64,000 nucleotides of DNA from Diaporthe sp. PMI_573 (taxonomy: Eukaryota > Ascomycota > Sordariomycetes > Diaporthales > Diaporthaceae): assembly GCA_021399435.1 (NCBI GenBank), contig JAJTUP010000028.1:806001-870000 (forward strand). Direction: 5' to 3'. How positions within the stretch are numbered: position 1 is the first letter of the stretch; every line of letters starts with the position of its first letter. This document shows, piece by piece, positions 53,346-64,000 of the stretch. The notes under the pieces were generated by a model. It ran no database searches, had not been told where the DNA came from, and worked only from the letters and a program-made list of their open reading frames with translations. Made by a program: the position numbers and the translations under genes.

Positions 53346-54402
53346 TCAATTATCATGTGATAGTATCTGCTTGATCTGTGCTGCTCCCTCTAGAGGAATT
53401 AAGACCGAGACTCGAGCACATTCGGTCGCAGTCCTCGATACGACCATCGAAATACATGTCGTGCATTCATCTTCCCTGCGACGCTCTTCTTGATATCCTG
53501 GACCAGATAACACCGCTTCTGCCAACGTGTTCCCGAAAGTGGTGTAGATGGGTGCCAACTGGCAGCCTTCAAGCACCACTTCGTCTCTGGGGATCAGCCG
53601 CGTCTGCCCCACAAGGGGGTACCGAATCCCGTCTTGGTTCTCCAAGCACACTTTGAACAGTTGAGAAGCGATACTTTCTATCCTTCTGGGCGTCACCTCA
53701 ATATTGAGAGAGGCGACCCGATCATCCTGTGTAGGCGTTATAGACACAGCGGCGGTCGATCCGCCATCCAGTTCGAATGTCGTACGATCGCTCCTGCAAG
53801 GTACTCGGGGAAAAAGAAGCTACAGGCAGTGATAGATGCTTCATCCATAAGCCAAGAGCTGTATTCATGCGAGACGCCCTGCTGTAACGACTGTGGGCTG
53901 CTGTCGTGATTCGAGGTTTGCAGTGCCGGCTCATTTGAGCCAGGTGATGGTGGCAGGAGGCTAGAGCTGCAGTCATAGGCGATGTCACCTGTTGAGATCC
54001 TGCCCCACCAGAGGAGATTTTGACTCGATCGCGTTTGATCTCGCGCCGGCGACTTCTTCTGATCCACTTCTCCAAATCCTTCGCCACGGGTTTCAACGCT
54101 GCCATGAGCTGCTCCGCCGCTGCCTGACGATTTTTGGTAGACAGTCTATCAAGGATTGTGACTAATCCCTTCCGCTCAACCTTCTTGGGGTGTTTGCCTT
54201 TGACGTCCTCCACTGTGTATTGGGTAAATAAGTAGGCGATGCAAGCTGACAGGCCACCATAGTCGAGGAAAATTCGTTCTGTAGAGTTTTTGTTGGCGGT
54301 GTACACCTTCGCCAGGCGTCTCTGAACTGCCGGTGGGGTTCTCTCGCGCTTTCCCACTTCCCAGAGAAGAAGTTCGACTTGTTCTTGATTGAGAGGCGGC
54401 AT
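53346..54402 (-). pseudogene. Unknown gene in three frames (two frameshifts)
   Basis: From an ATG at 54402 the frame reads MPPLNQEQVELLLWEVGKRE, continues to RIFLDYGGLSACIAYLF and LEKWIRRSRRREIKRDRVKI. It then seems to switch frame near 54010 to GDIAYDCSSSLLPPSPGSNE and LMDEASITACSFFFPEYLAG, and again near 53765 to VSITPTQDDRVASLNIEVTP...LPLEGAAQIKQILSHDN with a stop at 53346. Each piece looks coding in its own frame and they overlap in order, so this is one gene with two breaks (or an unusual intron pattern). No family recognised. The N-terminal third is helical and basic. Confidence 0.4.
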
Positions 54403-54770
54403 AGTGGTACAAGATTGAAGAGTGAATACATTGGGACGAGGACAGAGTTCTGAGGGATCAAGTCCCTCTTATAATCTCGCCAGTATCTGCTGATACGTCT
54501 TGATTCCTCGCCGCACATCCTTCACATCTCCTACTCAGCCACTTCATGGGGCCTGGAATAGAGAATCTGCATACTGGCGGCGCATGCACAGAAAAAAGGG
54601 GGAGTGGTGTGATGGCTTTATTTCTTTGGCTTACACTAGACCAGGGCTCGTCTCACCGAACAACTTCAGCAGGACAAAGCTCGGGATGGAATGGACGATG
54701 CAACACAATGGCTGACTATTGTCGGCCAACACTGAAAGTATAATTCATCGGGGATGCCGATTCCCTGCCC
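54403..54770. other. Spacer, no gene seen
   Basis: About 370 bp between the minus-strand relic and the NLR fragment; leader of the relic on the left. Confidence 0.4.
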
Positions 54771-55124
54771 ATGACTATTGTCCAGGTTAGCCTAGCATAC
54801 CTGCTAGGGATTGACCATAGTCTTTTGGTTGCACGGATCAGACAGATCTTCCCCTTTGCTTCCTATGCAGCACAATACTGGGCAGGCCAGGCTGTAATGG
54901 TGGAGATAGAAAGTGAAGAGACTCAACAGCTTATAGCTGAGTTCTTCAAATGTGGCAACGCCTATAAACGTTACTATCAGCTGTACTGCCTTGATCAGCC
55001 ATGGAAATCAGGCTTTGAAACGATTGAAAGATGCCCATCTCCTTTATTCTATGCATCTGTTGGAGGCCTTATTCATTCCTGCCAGATGCTGCTCGAGAAT
55101 GGCGCCGATGTGAACGCCAAGCGA
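54771..55124 (+). pseudogene. NLR fragment (post-NACHT region and first ankyrin repeat)
   Basis: The frame holds LAYLLGIDHSLL, IFPFASYAAQYWAGQAV, ETQQLIAEFFKCGNAYKRYY and LDQPWK, which is the region between NACHT and ankyrin repeats in fungal NLRs. It then begins an ankyrin repeat: PLFYASVGGLIHSCQMLLEN and GADVNAK. At about 55124 the repeat is cut off and copia sequence starts. The NACHT part upstream is absent. It is a different segment of the family from that kept at 2117..4016, so the two cannot be compared directly. Confidence 0.65.
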
Positions 55125-56569
55125 GTACGATCTCGATCACAAACAACAGCAAAAGACTGTTCAACACAAGACCAGCCACACACGACGACTATCTGTGGGC
55201 AGGAGACAGGCAATTGCCAGTGCTTGCGTACGGAACAATGCCGATCCGCACTGGACCGACCATCCTACACCTCGAAAACGTTGCCCTCTGCCCACGACTC
55301 CTGACAACACTCGTCTCTCTCAGACAACTCCGAAGGAAGGGCATCTTCTGGGATAACGAACATGACCCAACAACACTGAAACGACGTGACAGGTCAACTC
55401 TGTGCAAGCTCAGGGATATCCACGGCCAATACGTGATCGACTACCAACCACACGAAGTGCAAAGCGCCTTCAATACATGGAGGAAGAAACACACTACCTA
55501 CACCAAAAGGAGACCACTCACAGGCGAAGCCATCCTCTGGCACGGCCGTCTTGGTCACCCAGGCCCCAGCGCGCTCGAACACCTCGTTCCTTCATCTCAG
55601 GGGGTGCGCATTCGGGGACCAACAACAGTCGAGTGTGAAGCCTGTGCCTTAGCCAAGATCACGAGGCAAATCCGTCGAGCACCGAGGGAGATCCTCGAAC
55701 GAGAAGGTGAAAGAATAGCACTTGACTTTCACGACTATGAACCAGGGATCAACAACTATACGTCGCAACTATTGCTCACCTGCAGAGTATCAGGACTTAT
55801 CTGGGACTATTATTTAGAGAGCCGCGACAGCACAACCCTGCTCAACGTCATGAAATCCTTTCTAGGGATGATGCAGATTCAATACAACACCAAGGTCAAG
55901 ATCATCGAATGTGACGGAGAACTGTTTAGCCGCAGACGAGCCGTCAGAGAATTTCTCGAGTCAAAACATATCAAGATCGAGCCCTCAGCACCCAACACAC
56001 AAGCACAAAACGGAGGAGCCGAGCGCTCAGGGGGTGTGATCAAGGAGAAGATGCGTGCAATGCGAACAAGCTCAAAACTCCCACACTCTCTTTGGCCCGA
56101 AATTGGACGAACAGCCGTCTATCTCAACAACCGGACACCAAATTACGGACTGGACTGGAAGACACCCTACTACCAATTTCACTCAGCGATTGCCAAACGC
56201 TTGGGTATCCCACGACCAGATCCAAGACCAGATCAAACTCATCTTCGCGTATTTGGCTGCAAGGCCTACGCGATGACATCCGACGCACAGCTCAAGAAAA
56301 GAAGACGTCAACGTCTCGAGCCACGTGCATGGATTGGTTACCTTGTTGGATACCGATCATCGAACATCTACCGGATATGGATTCCCTCTACCGGAAAGAT
56401 TGTCAATACAAGAGACGTGATCTTTAATGAGCACGAAGTGTTTGATGGGAATTGGGAAGGCTTCAAAGATGAGCTTCTCACACAGACATCAATCGTCTCG
56501 CGGAGTGGACAAGAAAATACGCCCTCCCAGACATTGACACAATATCGGAACCGGAAGGAGAAGATCTGA
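55125..56569 (+). pseudogene. Copia pre-integrase and integrase part
   Basis: The frame shows the HHCC-type zinc region (WHGRLGHPGPSALEHL...VECEACALAK) and the integrase core with D-D-E residues in ERIALDFHDYEPG, KIIECDGELFS and NTQAQNGGAERSGG. The fungal copia GKxAxxR-like tail motif is represented by HLRVFGCKAYAM and WIGYLVGYRSSNIYRIW. Near 56480 the frame shifts: the DELLTQ end is followed in another frame by DINRLAEWTRKYALPDIDTI and an acidic linker. The stop at 56569 belongs to the shifted-out frame. Confidence 0.85.
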
Positions 56570-56864
56570 TTGAAGAAAGCTCCCCGGAAGAAACCTCCGA
56601 AGAAACTCAAGGACCTGTTGCCGATAGCGTCCAGGAGGCAGACGTAGAGACTGCAGAGGATGATCGCTCCGAGGCGGACCGAGAAAACGGCCCCTACACA
56701 GTAGCCAAATTCACCCTGCTACCTACTCCTCCTCGATCGCCGCCATCAGCCCTGCTCGCACACACAATTCAAACCCAGTCTGACGAAGAAATGCCGTCTA
56801 CTGAAGAAAATCAAAGACAAGCCCGTGGCAGGCTGCATTCATCGCTGGCACAAAATCCGCCCGG

Positions 56865-58363
56865 ATGGCCAAGTCAGAGGGAAAATACCTGACGAAGGCA
56901 CAAATTGAAAGACGCTTGCGTCAGGGGGTGAAGTTGAAAAGAAACAACCTCCCCGAACCGCCAAGATGGCACAATGACCTGGATAATCATCCACTTGGAC
57001 CAATATTCAGACAAGCAGAAGCTGACCATTTGCAGAGTCACATTGAAATGAAGTCATGGACCGAAATCCTCAAGAGGGACCGCCGCGCAGCAGGAAAACA
57101 AATCCTGGACTGCATGTAGGTGTATGTCTACAAATTCAACAAGCATGGCGTTCTTCAGAAATGCAAAGCAAGACTCGTGGTCCGCGGAGATCAACAAGCG
57201 CGAGGGCAAACACAAGAAACCTACGCAGCCACTCTCGCGGGACGGTCATTCCGAACACTGACCGCCATTGCCAACAAATTTGATCTCGAGCTGATCCAAT
57301 ACGACGTTGTCAATGCGTTCGTGCACGCTCCTATCGATCAAGATATCTTCATGAGAATGCCTCGAGGATACGAGAAGAAGGGCACAATCTTGATGCTGAA
57401 CAAAGCACTCTATGGGCTGCGGATTTCACCACTGCTCTGGCAAAAGGAATTCACAAAGACACTCGCCCAATGTGGATACAAACAAGTCCCACATGAACCC
57501 TGCTGCTACACCAAGAACGGCATCCTGGTCTTCTTCTACGTAGACGATATTATCGTTGCGTATAGAAAGAACCGACAAGATCAAGTCGATGAACTGGCCC
57601 ACCAGCTCCAAGAGAAGTATAAAATCAGTGGAGGGGACCCGATTCAATGGTTCCTGGGCATGGAGAACCTCAGAGATCGTCCAAACAGACGGATCTGGCT
57701 GGCTCAGACCGCATACATTGAGAAGATTGCCAAACTGGCTAACAAGAAAAATCTCTCCCACACAGTCCCCATGACAGCCGAAGAGCTGATGCCTCGAACC
57801 GACGCCGCCACGGAAGCTGAAGTCCAGACCTACCAACGAAAGATCGGATCACTTCTATTCGCTGCCATTTCCACTCGACCAGACACTGCATTCGCTACAT
57901 CAAGACTTGCAAGATTCCTAACCAATCCGAGCCGAAAACACCAAGATGCTGCCGACCGCGTGCTGCTGTACCTCGAATGCACCAAACACCTTGCTCTTTG
58001 CTTCAAGGACACCGAAGAGTTGGTTGTCGCAAGCGATGCTTCATTCGCAGACAACACACTCGATCGGAAAAGTTCCCAGGCATTCGCAATGAAACTGTTT
58101 GGAGGCCTGATTGGATGGAGAGCAAACAAGCAAGACACGGTCACTACATCAACAACGGAGGCAGAGCTTCTAGCTCTTGCTCAAGCAGCAAAAGAAACAC
58201 TATTTGTGAGCCGGCTCCTCACAGAACTTTCAGTGGACCTGGACAACAAGCGAATCAAGATCGAATGTGACAACACACAAACAATCAAACTGGTCAACTC
58301 AGAAGTCACAACACTCAAGACCAAATTACGACATGTGGACATACACAATCACTGGCTACCTTC
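56865..58363 (+). pseudogene. Copia reverse transcriptase and RNase H part
   Basis: After a second frame change around 56860 the frame reads to TEILKRDRRAAGKQILDCM, TAG, then VYVYKFNKHGVLQKCKARLV. The stop at 57117-57119 stands where relatives have Trp (TGG to TAG). The RT domain follows: AATLAGRSFRTLTAIAN, QYDVVNAFVHAPIDQDIFMR, ALYGLRISPLLWQKEF and the catalytic FFYVDDIIVA. RNase H region: LVVASDASFADNTLDRKSSQ, TTSTTEAELLALAQAAKE, and KIECDNTQTIKLVN. It ends at KLRHVDIHNHW, where sequence changes to unrelated DNA. Confidence 0.88.
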
Positions 58364-58373
58364 ATATTGGTAA

Positions 58374-58879
58374 TTGGGATATAATCACTTGTCTTGAACT
58401 TGTTCTTCACTGCTGTGGAGGGTTGTCGCCACCGGCTGACTGTTCTGGGTTCTTGCAACTTTGACTGTCTTGATGATTCCTCTTCAAACCACCGTTCAGC
58501 CCTCCTGGCAACATTCCAAACACAGTACACACGAAGAGCAGGCGGAGATACCAATTTACGGGATTCCATAGGAATAGCATACCGATTTAAGAGTGACATA
58601 AAAGTTACTGTACAGTAGTACGTACTGCTCAAAACAAAAGGCTTTTGGAATATCCCATGCATGCGGTCGAATCTAAAGCGCGCCACGACGCCTTGTTGCT
58701 CGCTAAAAATCCAAATCCCGGCGTGCCTTTCCCAGAACAAGTCAGGCGCTCGGGGACCTGGCTCGATACGACTGACACTGACATCTCGTCTCGTGCCTTG
58801 ACCACGCTGACGACGCTCTCCAAGCAATACCCTCGCCGTGAGCTTAATATGCTTCCCCTTGCCGACATCAATCCAGCCC
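58374..58879. other. Spacer, no gene seen
   Basis: About 500 bp between the copia remnant and the 3' end of the regulator gene. Contains GTTACTGTACAGTAGTACG near 58608. No LTR identified. Confidence 0.4.
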
Positions 58880-61359
58880 TCAGTCCAGGTCCGGTTGCTC
58901 GTTTATGTGTAGAGGCACCACGCATGGACGACAATGGGACGGCGGTGGCGAGTAGATGGTTGTGCCCGTCATCTTGACGATGTCCCGGAGGCCTGAGGCC
59001 ATCGTAGAGCCGGCCGCGGCGCCGGACGCCCCGCCGTGGAGGGGCTTGCCCAGCTGCTCGAACTGCTTCATGCGTGCGAAGGCGATGGGCATAGATGGCG
59101 ATCGGAGGTTGTACTGGGCGTATCTTGTCAGTTCGTTATCATGTAGATGAGTAGCGACTGAAGGAGGTGGTGTGTGCCTTCTGCCGGGGGGGGGGGGATT
59201 ATTGCGGTTCATATGAGAACACATGTTCCAAAATGCACTAGATGAAGAGACCTGTCACTCACCGTTGCGAGGATGGCAGCCTGCCCAATGCCCATCTCCT
59301 CCGAGATATACTTGAGCGTCCTCTTCATAAACGTCCTCTGCGTCTCCGTCGCAAAGTCGGAGCTCGCCGCCGCGAACACAGGCCACATGCAAAACACACC
59401 CGCAAGGCTGGGAGGCTGATACCGGCCCTCCGTATATCCCGAGGTCGCCCTCCCTGCAGCAAAGACGTACGACACCGAGGCGGCAATGTCAGCGATAAGG
59501 GCCTCGCATAGCTCCCTCGTGGCCTCGTACTCGGGGCCCTCGCGGTAGTCGCCCTCGGGCCCCAGGAGCCACGCCCGGCATCGCATGGCCGTGTTGCGCA
59601 CGTACAGCCGGGCGGCGCGGGCCCAGTTGAGGATATAACAGATAAACATGTCAATATACGCATCCACCCTCCCGACGTACGCGATCCCGCCCATGATGGC
59701 CGGGTCGTCGGCCGTGATGCACCGCACCGTAATGCCCTTCCACGCGATGGGCAGGTTCGCCACGTGCGCGGCGTAGTCGGCCTCGAGGGCGTCGGCCTCG
59801 CGCAGTAGGGCCTCGACCGTCCCGCGGGGAGGCGGGTGCCGCAGCGGGGCGTGGCCTAGACCCCACCCGCCGAGGAGCCGCTCTACGCTCACGCGGAGGT
59901 CGGCTGCCCGCAGGGAGAGCTCGGCGAAGCGGTGCTGGGATGGGTCTTGTTCGAAGGAGTCGGTTAGGTTGTATAGTTCTGGCTCGAGCGGTGTGGCGTA
60001 GAATATGCTTCTTGATACCTGTTGGCGGTGGTGAGTGGGTGACTTGTAGGCGCACAAGGATTGGGTTGGATGGGGTAATTTGGATCAAATAACCCGCGGA
60101 GCTGAGGATGAGGTGATGAGAACAGCCATCGCATAGTTTGGAAATACATACGAGTAATGACCTCAGGATGAGGAAGATCTTGCGGCCGACGACGGTCTCG
60201 AAGACATCCTTGCCTCGCATCTTGAGCAGGGCCACTGCGCCGTCAAGGTGAAAGCCAAACGCCTCTGCTTTTTGGTATGACGGCCGGGAAGGTCTCAGTT
60301 GCTAAATGGGAGAGTTCTCATCAGTTTGCAGTCCTGCACAACAAGCCCTGACCCCCGGAAGTAACAGTTCAGGGAGGAAGACAGAGGATGGCCCATACCT
60401 CAAAGGTCGTCAGCAAGGTTACGCAGGCAAGAGTCGAGTTGTCGCGCGCCTTCTTGGGGTCGCCAATGGCCTGGAACGTGGCCTCGAGGGCGCGCAGGTA
60501 CGTTGCCTCAGCCCGAAGGAGCAGGTCCGGGACCTTCTGGCGAGCGGCAAAGGCGATCATGGCGGTGGCGGAGAAGGCGAGGGGCAGCGGGTGACCCCTC
60601 CCGGGGGGCTCGTTGGCCAGGAGGGGGAAGAGGAAGTCGAGGTAGCCGTGGTTGCGCAGCGATGTGCCCTGCACGAAGTTGGACAGGAAGTAGCTGTAGA
60701 CCTGCTCGCCGACGGGGGTGCCGATGCAGCACGGGATCTCCATGGACCACTGCGACTGGTAGTTGAGCGGGCTCTTTGGGCTGTGAGGCGTCTCGGCGGC
60801 CTGCGAGACTGGCGAGGGATACGAGCCGGCGACGGGGCCTGGGCTGCTGCTGCTGCTGTGGGTGGTGATGGTGGTGGCACTCGACGGTGGCGATGGCCGT
60901 TCACCGGGCGGTATGTTCTGCCGTATGATGATGTCCTTGCTCGGTGATACGCCCGGCCCATCATCGGCCCCCTCCTTATCGCCGGAGAAGCGTGTGAACT
61001 GCTTCTGTGTCTCATCGACAAACCTGATAGCGTTGAGATCGCGATAGCCCGGACATTTCCAGCCTCTCTTCCGACATTTCCTGCACTCGGGCCGTGTTGT
61101 ATCACACTGCCGGGCATCTCAATACGGATATGTTGAAGTGAGTGTTGTATGAAAAGAGGGAAAGATATTGGTAACGAAGAGGGTTACTAATGATCGGCCA
61201 AGGTAGTGGCTGGTCACTGGGGAGGGATTGGCGAATGTCACCGGGTGAGATTCGCGAAAGGGACAGTAAATGAAACATCGAGTGCGTGAACTCACTCACC
61301 TTGATCCGCCTTGACCTGCAGGCAAAACAGCCCGGCGAAGGCTTCCCGGTGTTGACCAT
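58880..61359 (-). CDS. Zn2Cys6 (fungal-specific) transcription factor, 5 exons
   Basis: Exons 61300..61359, 60399..61106, 60152..60301, 59263..60018 and 58880..59113, introns of 193, 97, 133 and 149 bp with GT-AG ends, give 635 residues. The first intron splits the DNA-binding domain: GCFACRSRRIK joined to CDTTRPECRKCRKRGWKC-PGY, giving the six-Cys cluster C-x2-C-x6-C-x6-C-x2-C-x6-C at residues 11-38. A Ser/Pro-rich linker follows, then the fungal TF middle region of the Fungal_trans_2 type (YSYFLSNFVQGTSLRNHG, FLFPLLANEPPGRG, ARDNSTLACVTLLTTFEV, EAFGFHLDGAVALLKMRGKD, LLREADALEADYAAHVANLP). Such proteins bind paired CGG sites. Target genes unknown; no clustered pathway genes lie beside it. 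The exon 4 to 5 acceptor (GCCCAG) is the least certain junction. Confidence 0.82.
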
Positions 61360-62509
61360 CGCCAGGAAGCCCAGGCGGGTATTTCAAGAGGGAAATAAGT
61401 TCCAATAGCTACCCGGCCCTATCTTGGCGCCGTAGCCAACGTGAGTGGTGTGCAGTCTATGCGTGGGCGTGAATGTGTCGTCGTGAGTAGCCGTTGTCGT
61501 CAGTAGCCGACTCAGTCTGGGAACTGAACGATCGAGGCGGGCCAGCCCGTTCCACGCGGCGGTGGATCACGACGGTTCCCGCTCGGTTTGGCAGGCGGCA
61601 GTGGCCCCGTGGTCCAGCCAGCGATGAGAATGGGTCAGTGGACGACTCGAGTCGACTTGGCTCGACTCGACTCTGGACGGCACTGTACTCGGTCGCGAAT
61701 GCAGTGCAAGTGGTGCGTTACTGCAAGCGCAAAGGGGAGGGGGGCGGGATCTGCAGGTGTACACCACGTATGTACAAGCACAGATTATGTATATACGGAG
61801 TGTATAGATGGATGCGGAAGGTGGCTGGAGACGAGAGAGAGAGAGTACCTGTATCTCTCTATGTGTATGTTGTGTGTCTGTCTGTCTGCCTGCCTCTGGC
61901 TCGCTCTCGTCTCTCCCTGTCTTGTCTTTCTCGCTCTATGTCCGCGGCCCCTGGAGGGTCAGGCAGAGTAATTCGCCTCGCGAGACGCCCGGGCGACGGT
62001 GGGTGAAGATGATGTCACCCCCATGGTCTCGCTCGGTTGCTGGGTAAAACCGCGGAAGACAAATCTAAACTTCCTGACCTGGTAGGCTCCCTGATTCAAG
62101 GGCTTGGCCGGAGCAGATCAGAATATTCGGCGCACGATCTGCCAATCACCCTCGCCGGATGCATGCGCCAGGACTTGGCCGATCAAACAGGTCAAGCAGG
62201 CGACATAGTTTGGTTCAAACCAAACAACCCAAACGGCGCCGCCCGGATTTACCAGGGGAACGTTTCAAAGGTACGTGCATGGCTCGAGTCTATTTCCTCC
62301 TCAGGCATCCGATCCTTCAGCAGAGTGCGACTTACTCCGTTGCCAAGATTGGCCCTCCGGCCGAAATGGCTGGGACGGCTGCGCGCGGCATCTGTACCAT
62401 GGTATAGCCCTGACTCGTATCTCTTTTCCCTTTAAAATGTTCGGGTGATCATATATCCTCTTGGGTAAACACAAAAACGCCGTTTCATCGTCAATCAGCC
62501 CTATGCGAC
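61360..62509. other. Promoter side of the regulator, low-complexity DNA
   Basis: About 1.1 kb, GC-normal. GA and TC-rich tracts at about 61835-61920 (GAGAGAGAGAGTACC, then TCTGTCTGTCTGCCTGCC). Open frames overlap in several phases with Arg/Ser/Pro-rich composition and no domain; I call none. Confidence 0.4.
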
Positions 62510-62690
62510 ACCCAGGGTGTCCTTCCAACCAACTCTTCCAACCGGTTGGCCAATCCAGTTGGCCAACCGGCCATTGCAACCAACCAACCCTAGGATTCCG
62601 CCTTAGCCAACCAACCAATTTGAGCCTGTGGTTGGTTGGATGGGTTGACAACCCGTCCAATTTCTTGAGCCAGTACATTGACCTCCAGTG
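62510..62690. repeat. Possible hAT terminus with GGTTG subterminal repeats
   Basis: Begins CAGGGTGTCCTTCC and carries many CCAACC/GGTTGG units in both orientations up to about 62645. This is the same layout as the hAT ends elsewhere in the window with a different 5-bp unit. No partner end or transposase found. Confidence 0.3.
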
Positions 62691-63698
62691 AGGTCCCAGT
62701 CCCCTGCCACCTGACAGCCAGCTGGTACCAAGTCGTGAAATCCCTCTTGTCCCGATGCGTTGCTGAGGAAGTATTGTCCGTCGTGTTCGCCTTCGCGCCG
62801 GGTGGTGTCTGATGGGCTATCGGCGCCGTGCCGTCCCGGACGCTGCGCAGAGCCAGTCCGTTCAGCAGACATGTCTGGCCCGTCGTTTAGCCGGGCGCGA
62901 CGCTGCAGATCCGCTGTCGTCTATTTGGGGCTGGCGAGGCAGTAATCAAAGGCTTCCGCAGGGGATGTTTCATAGTGGAAGGGCAGCCTACTGTCAGATT
63001 GACGGGTACGGGCTGGAGCAGGGTGTCTGTGGCTCAAACCGGGCGCAGCACTCCCAGCCACCGTATTTTAGCTGACAGACTGTGTACCCCTGGATTCACA
63101 CACAGGAGACACAACACAACATAAATTGGACGATACTGGCCACCAACCCCATTTTCGTCGCTCCATGTGTGTATTCTGTCCCTTTGTACAGTACTAAGCA
63201 TACGCGGTACCCCAAGCCGTGTCGGACGCACCGTGTAAGCGCCAAAAGCGGAAGTGGTCCGTGCGGAGAATCCGTTCTGGCGCTCGAAGGAGGGGAAGGC
63301 GTTTTCGCTAGCCTCTGTACAGGAGGGACCGGTCCGGCAAGCGGCCCGCCAAAGGAAGCCTGGAGGAACTGTCCCGGTGCTGTTCGGTAGCTCTATCCCT
63401 GCTGATCGGCCATGGCTATTTTAGCCCATAAGTACTTTGGAGTTTCTCTAAGTACAGAACCCTAGCCTGCTTTTAATGCCTGCTACGACGGTGCGAGAGG
63501 ATCAGCAAGCTACCTGTCAGATCAGTATGAGGTACATCACTAATCCAAATTCTAGCAGTCTTAGTCATCATGGGTACACAGGACCATGGATTTGTATAGA
63601 AGATCGGGGATGTGTCACCGTGTGCATCTAGAGATTTGTGAAGGGCAAATTGACAACAGAGGCTTTCACGCGAAGCCAAAGGCAGCGCAGTCTGTCAA
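62691..63698. other. Intergenic, no supported gene
   Basis: About 1 kb, GC-rich in the left half. No domain-bearing frame. TGTACAGTACTAAG near 63190. Confidence 0.4.
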
Positions 63699-64000
63699 TT
63701 ATGTTTGGCGAGTGCTGGGTCCGGCACCCTTATTAAGAAGCATCTTGACGATCTCATTGTGGCCCTTTGAACATGCAGCCTGAAGAGCGTTGCCATAGGA
63801 CCCGCCTTGTGCGTTGGAATCTGCGCCGTTATCAAGAAGCATCTTGACAATCTCGATGTGGCCATATAAACATGCAGCCTGAAGAGCGTTACCGTAGAAC
63901 CCGCCTTGTGCGTTGACATTTGCGCCATTGTCGAGAAGCATCTTGACAACCTCGTTGTGGCCCTTTAAACATGCAGCCTGAAGAGCGTTACCAAGGTCGC
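63699..64000 (-). CDS. 3' end of an ankyrin-repeat gene entering from the right edge
   Basis: On the minus strand the frame is open from the window edge to a stop at 63699-63701. It encodes three tandem ankyrin repeats of 33 residues each: GNALQAACLKGHNEVVKMLL, then DNGANVNAQGGFYGNALQAA and DNGADSNAQGGSYGNALQAA. The repeats are nearly identical at both protein and DNA level (99-bp units). The short tail ends AGPSTRQT. Such high-identity repeats with the NAQGGxYGNALQAA unit are typical of the C-terminal domain of fungal NACHT-ankyrin NLRs, but the NACHT part lies outside the window. Confidence 0.8.
   Translation of the reverse strand, partial: DLGNALQAACLKGHNEVVKMLLDNGANVNAQGGFYGNALQAACLYGHIEIVKMLLDNGADSNAQGGSYGNALQAACSKGHNEIVKMLLNKGAGPSTRQT

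Larger units (their letters stand above)
55125..58363 (+). mobile_element. Ty1/copia retrotransposon remnant, truncated at both ends
   Basis: A copia polyprotein body without LTRs, gag or a complete protease. It starts just after where the aspartic protease motif should be (SITNNSKRLFNTRP) and ends within the RNase H domain after KLRHVDIHNHW. Order of domains: pre-integrase zinc region, integrase, linker, reverse transcriptase, RNase H, which is the copia order. Decayed by frameshifts and a stop. The 5' truncation sits inside an ankyrin repeat of an NLR. Confidence 0.88.

Noticed and set aside
58315..58827. 170-codon minus-strand frame near the copia 3' end
   Set aside because: No domain, and it overlaps the copia RNase H codons antisense; I could not identify it as an LTR or a gene.
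61494..62435. Several 80-170 codon frames upstream of the regulator
   Set aside because: They overlap in different phases, are Arg/Ser/Cys-rich from GA/TC tracts and show no domain.
1..64000. CRISPR arrays, rRNA or tRNA genes
   Set aside because: No spaced direct repeats of CRISPR type, no rRNA sequence and no cloverleaf with A/B boxes were noticed; the DNA is fungal.

Overview
This window looks like an accessory, transposon-rich region from a filamentous ascomycete (Pezizomycotina). A hypocrealean or other Sordariomycete host is likely but not proven. The evidence is eukaryotic gene structure with short GT-AG introns (mostly 41-193 bp), fungus-specific families (Zn2Cys6 regulator, fungal rhodopsin-domain membrane protein, NACHT-ankyrin NLR remnants, DUF3435/FluG-type fragment) and typical fungal transposons (hAT, Fot1/pogo, Tc1, Ty1/copia, solo LTRs). 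GC-normal gene islands alternate with AT-rich, gene-poor stretches. I saw no rRNA, tRNA or CRISPR.

Layout. 0-4.4 kb: start of a gene leaving the left edge, AT-rich DNA with transposon scraps, a frameshifted NACHT NLR and a pogo-like scrap. 5.4-8.6 kb: an SP-RING (SUMO-ligase-type) gene tail-to-tail with a Ulp1-like (SUMO-protease-type) gene. 9.2-12.7 kb: a small double-RING gene and a possible transthyretin-like/Myb fusion. 13.6-18.2 kb: an apparently intact Fot1/pogo element with 129-bp inverted repeats and a chimeric, internally deleted hAT element. 18-25 kb: transposase scraps around a rhodopsin-domain membrane protein. 25-31.5 kb: an RNF126-like RING-H2 ubiquitin ligase, a Tc1 scrap, a hAT scrap and a chromodomain/AT-hook gene. 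31.56-34.63 kb: a complete hAT with an 8-bp target duplication and a frameshifted transposase. 36-44.3 kb: relics (vWA-like, Ulp1-like, DUF3435-like), then three genes for secreted proteins. 44.9-49.2 kb: two solo LTRs, each with its own target duplication, and a second large hAT. 50.5-51.9 kb: a copper nitrite reductase (NirK) with a mitochondrial presequence. 53-58.4 kb: a broken gene, an NLR fragment and a decayed copia element that cuts it. 58.9-61.4 kb: a five-exon Zn2Cys6 regulator. The right edge holds near-identical ankyrin repeats of a gene entering from the right.

Function. The clearest metabolic gene is nirK (nitrite to nitric oxide in fungal denitrification); no partner gene is visible. 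The three secreted-protein genes form a loose cluster. The SP-RING/Ulp1-like pair, the chromodomain protein, the double-RING protein and the NLR remnants are typical of fungal accessory chromosomes. Several frames break by one base, three of them in homopolymers, so decay and assembly error must be separated before calling those genes dead. Exon boundaries are my own reading of splice signals and frame continuity.
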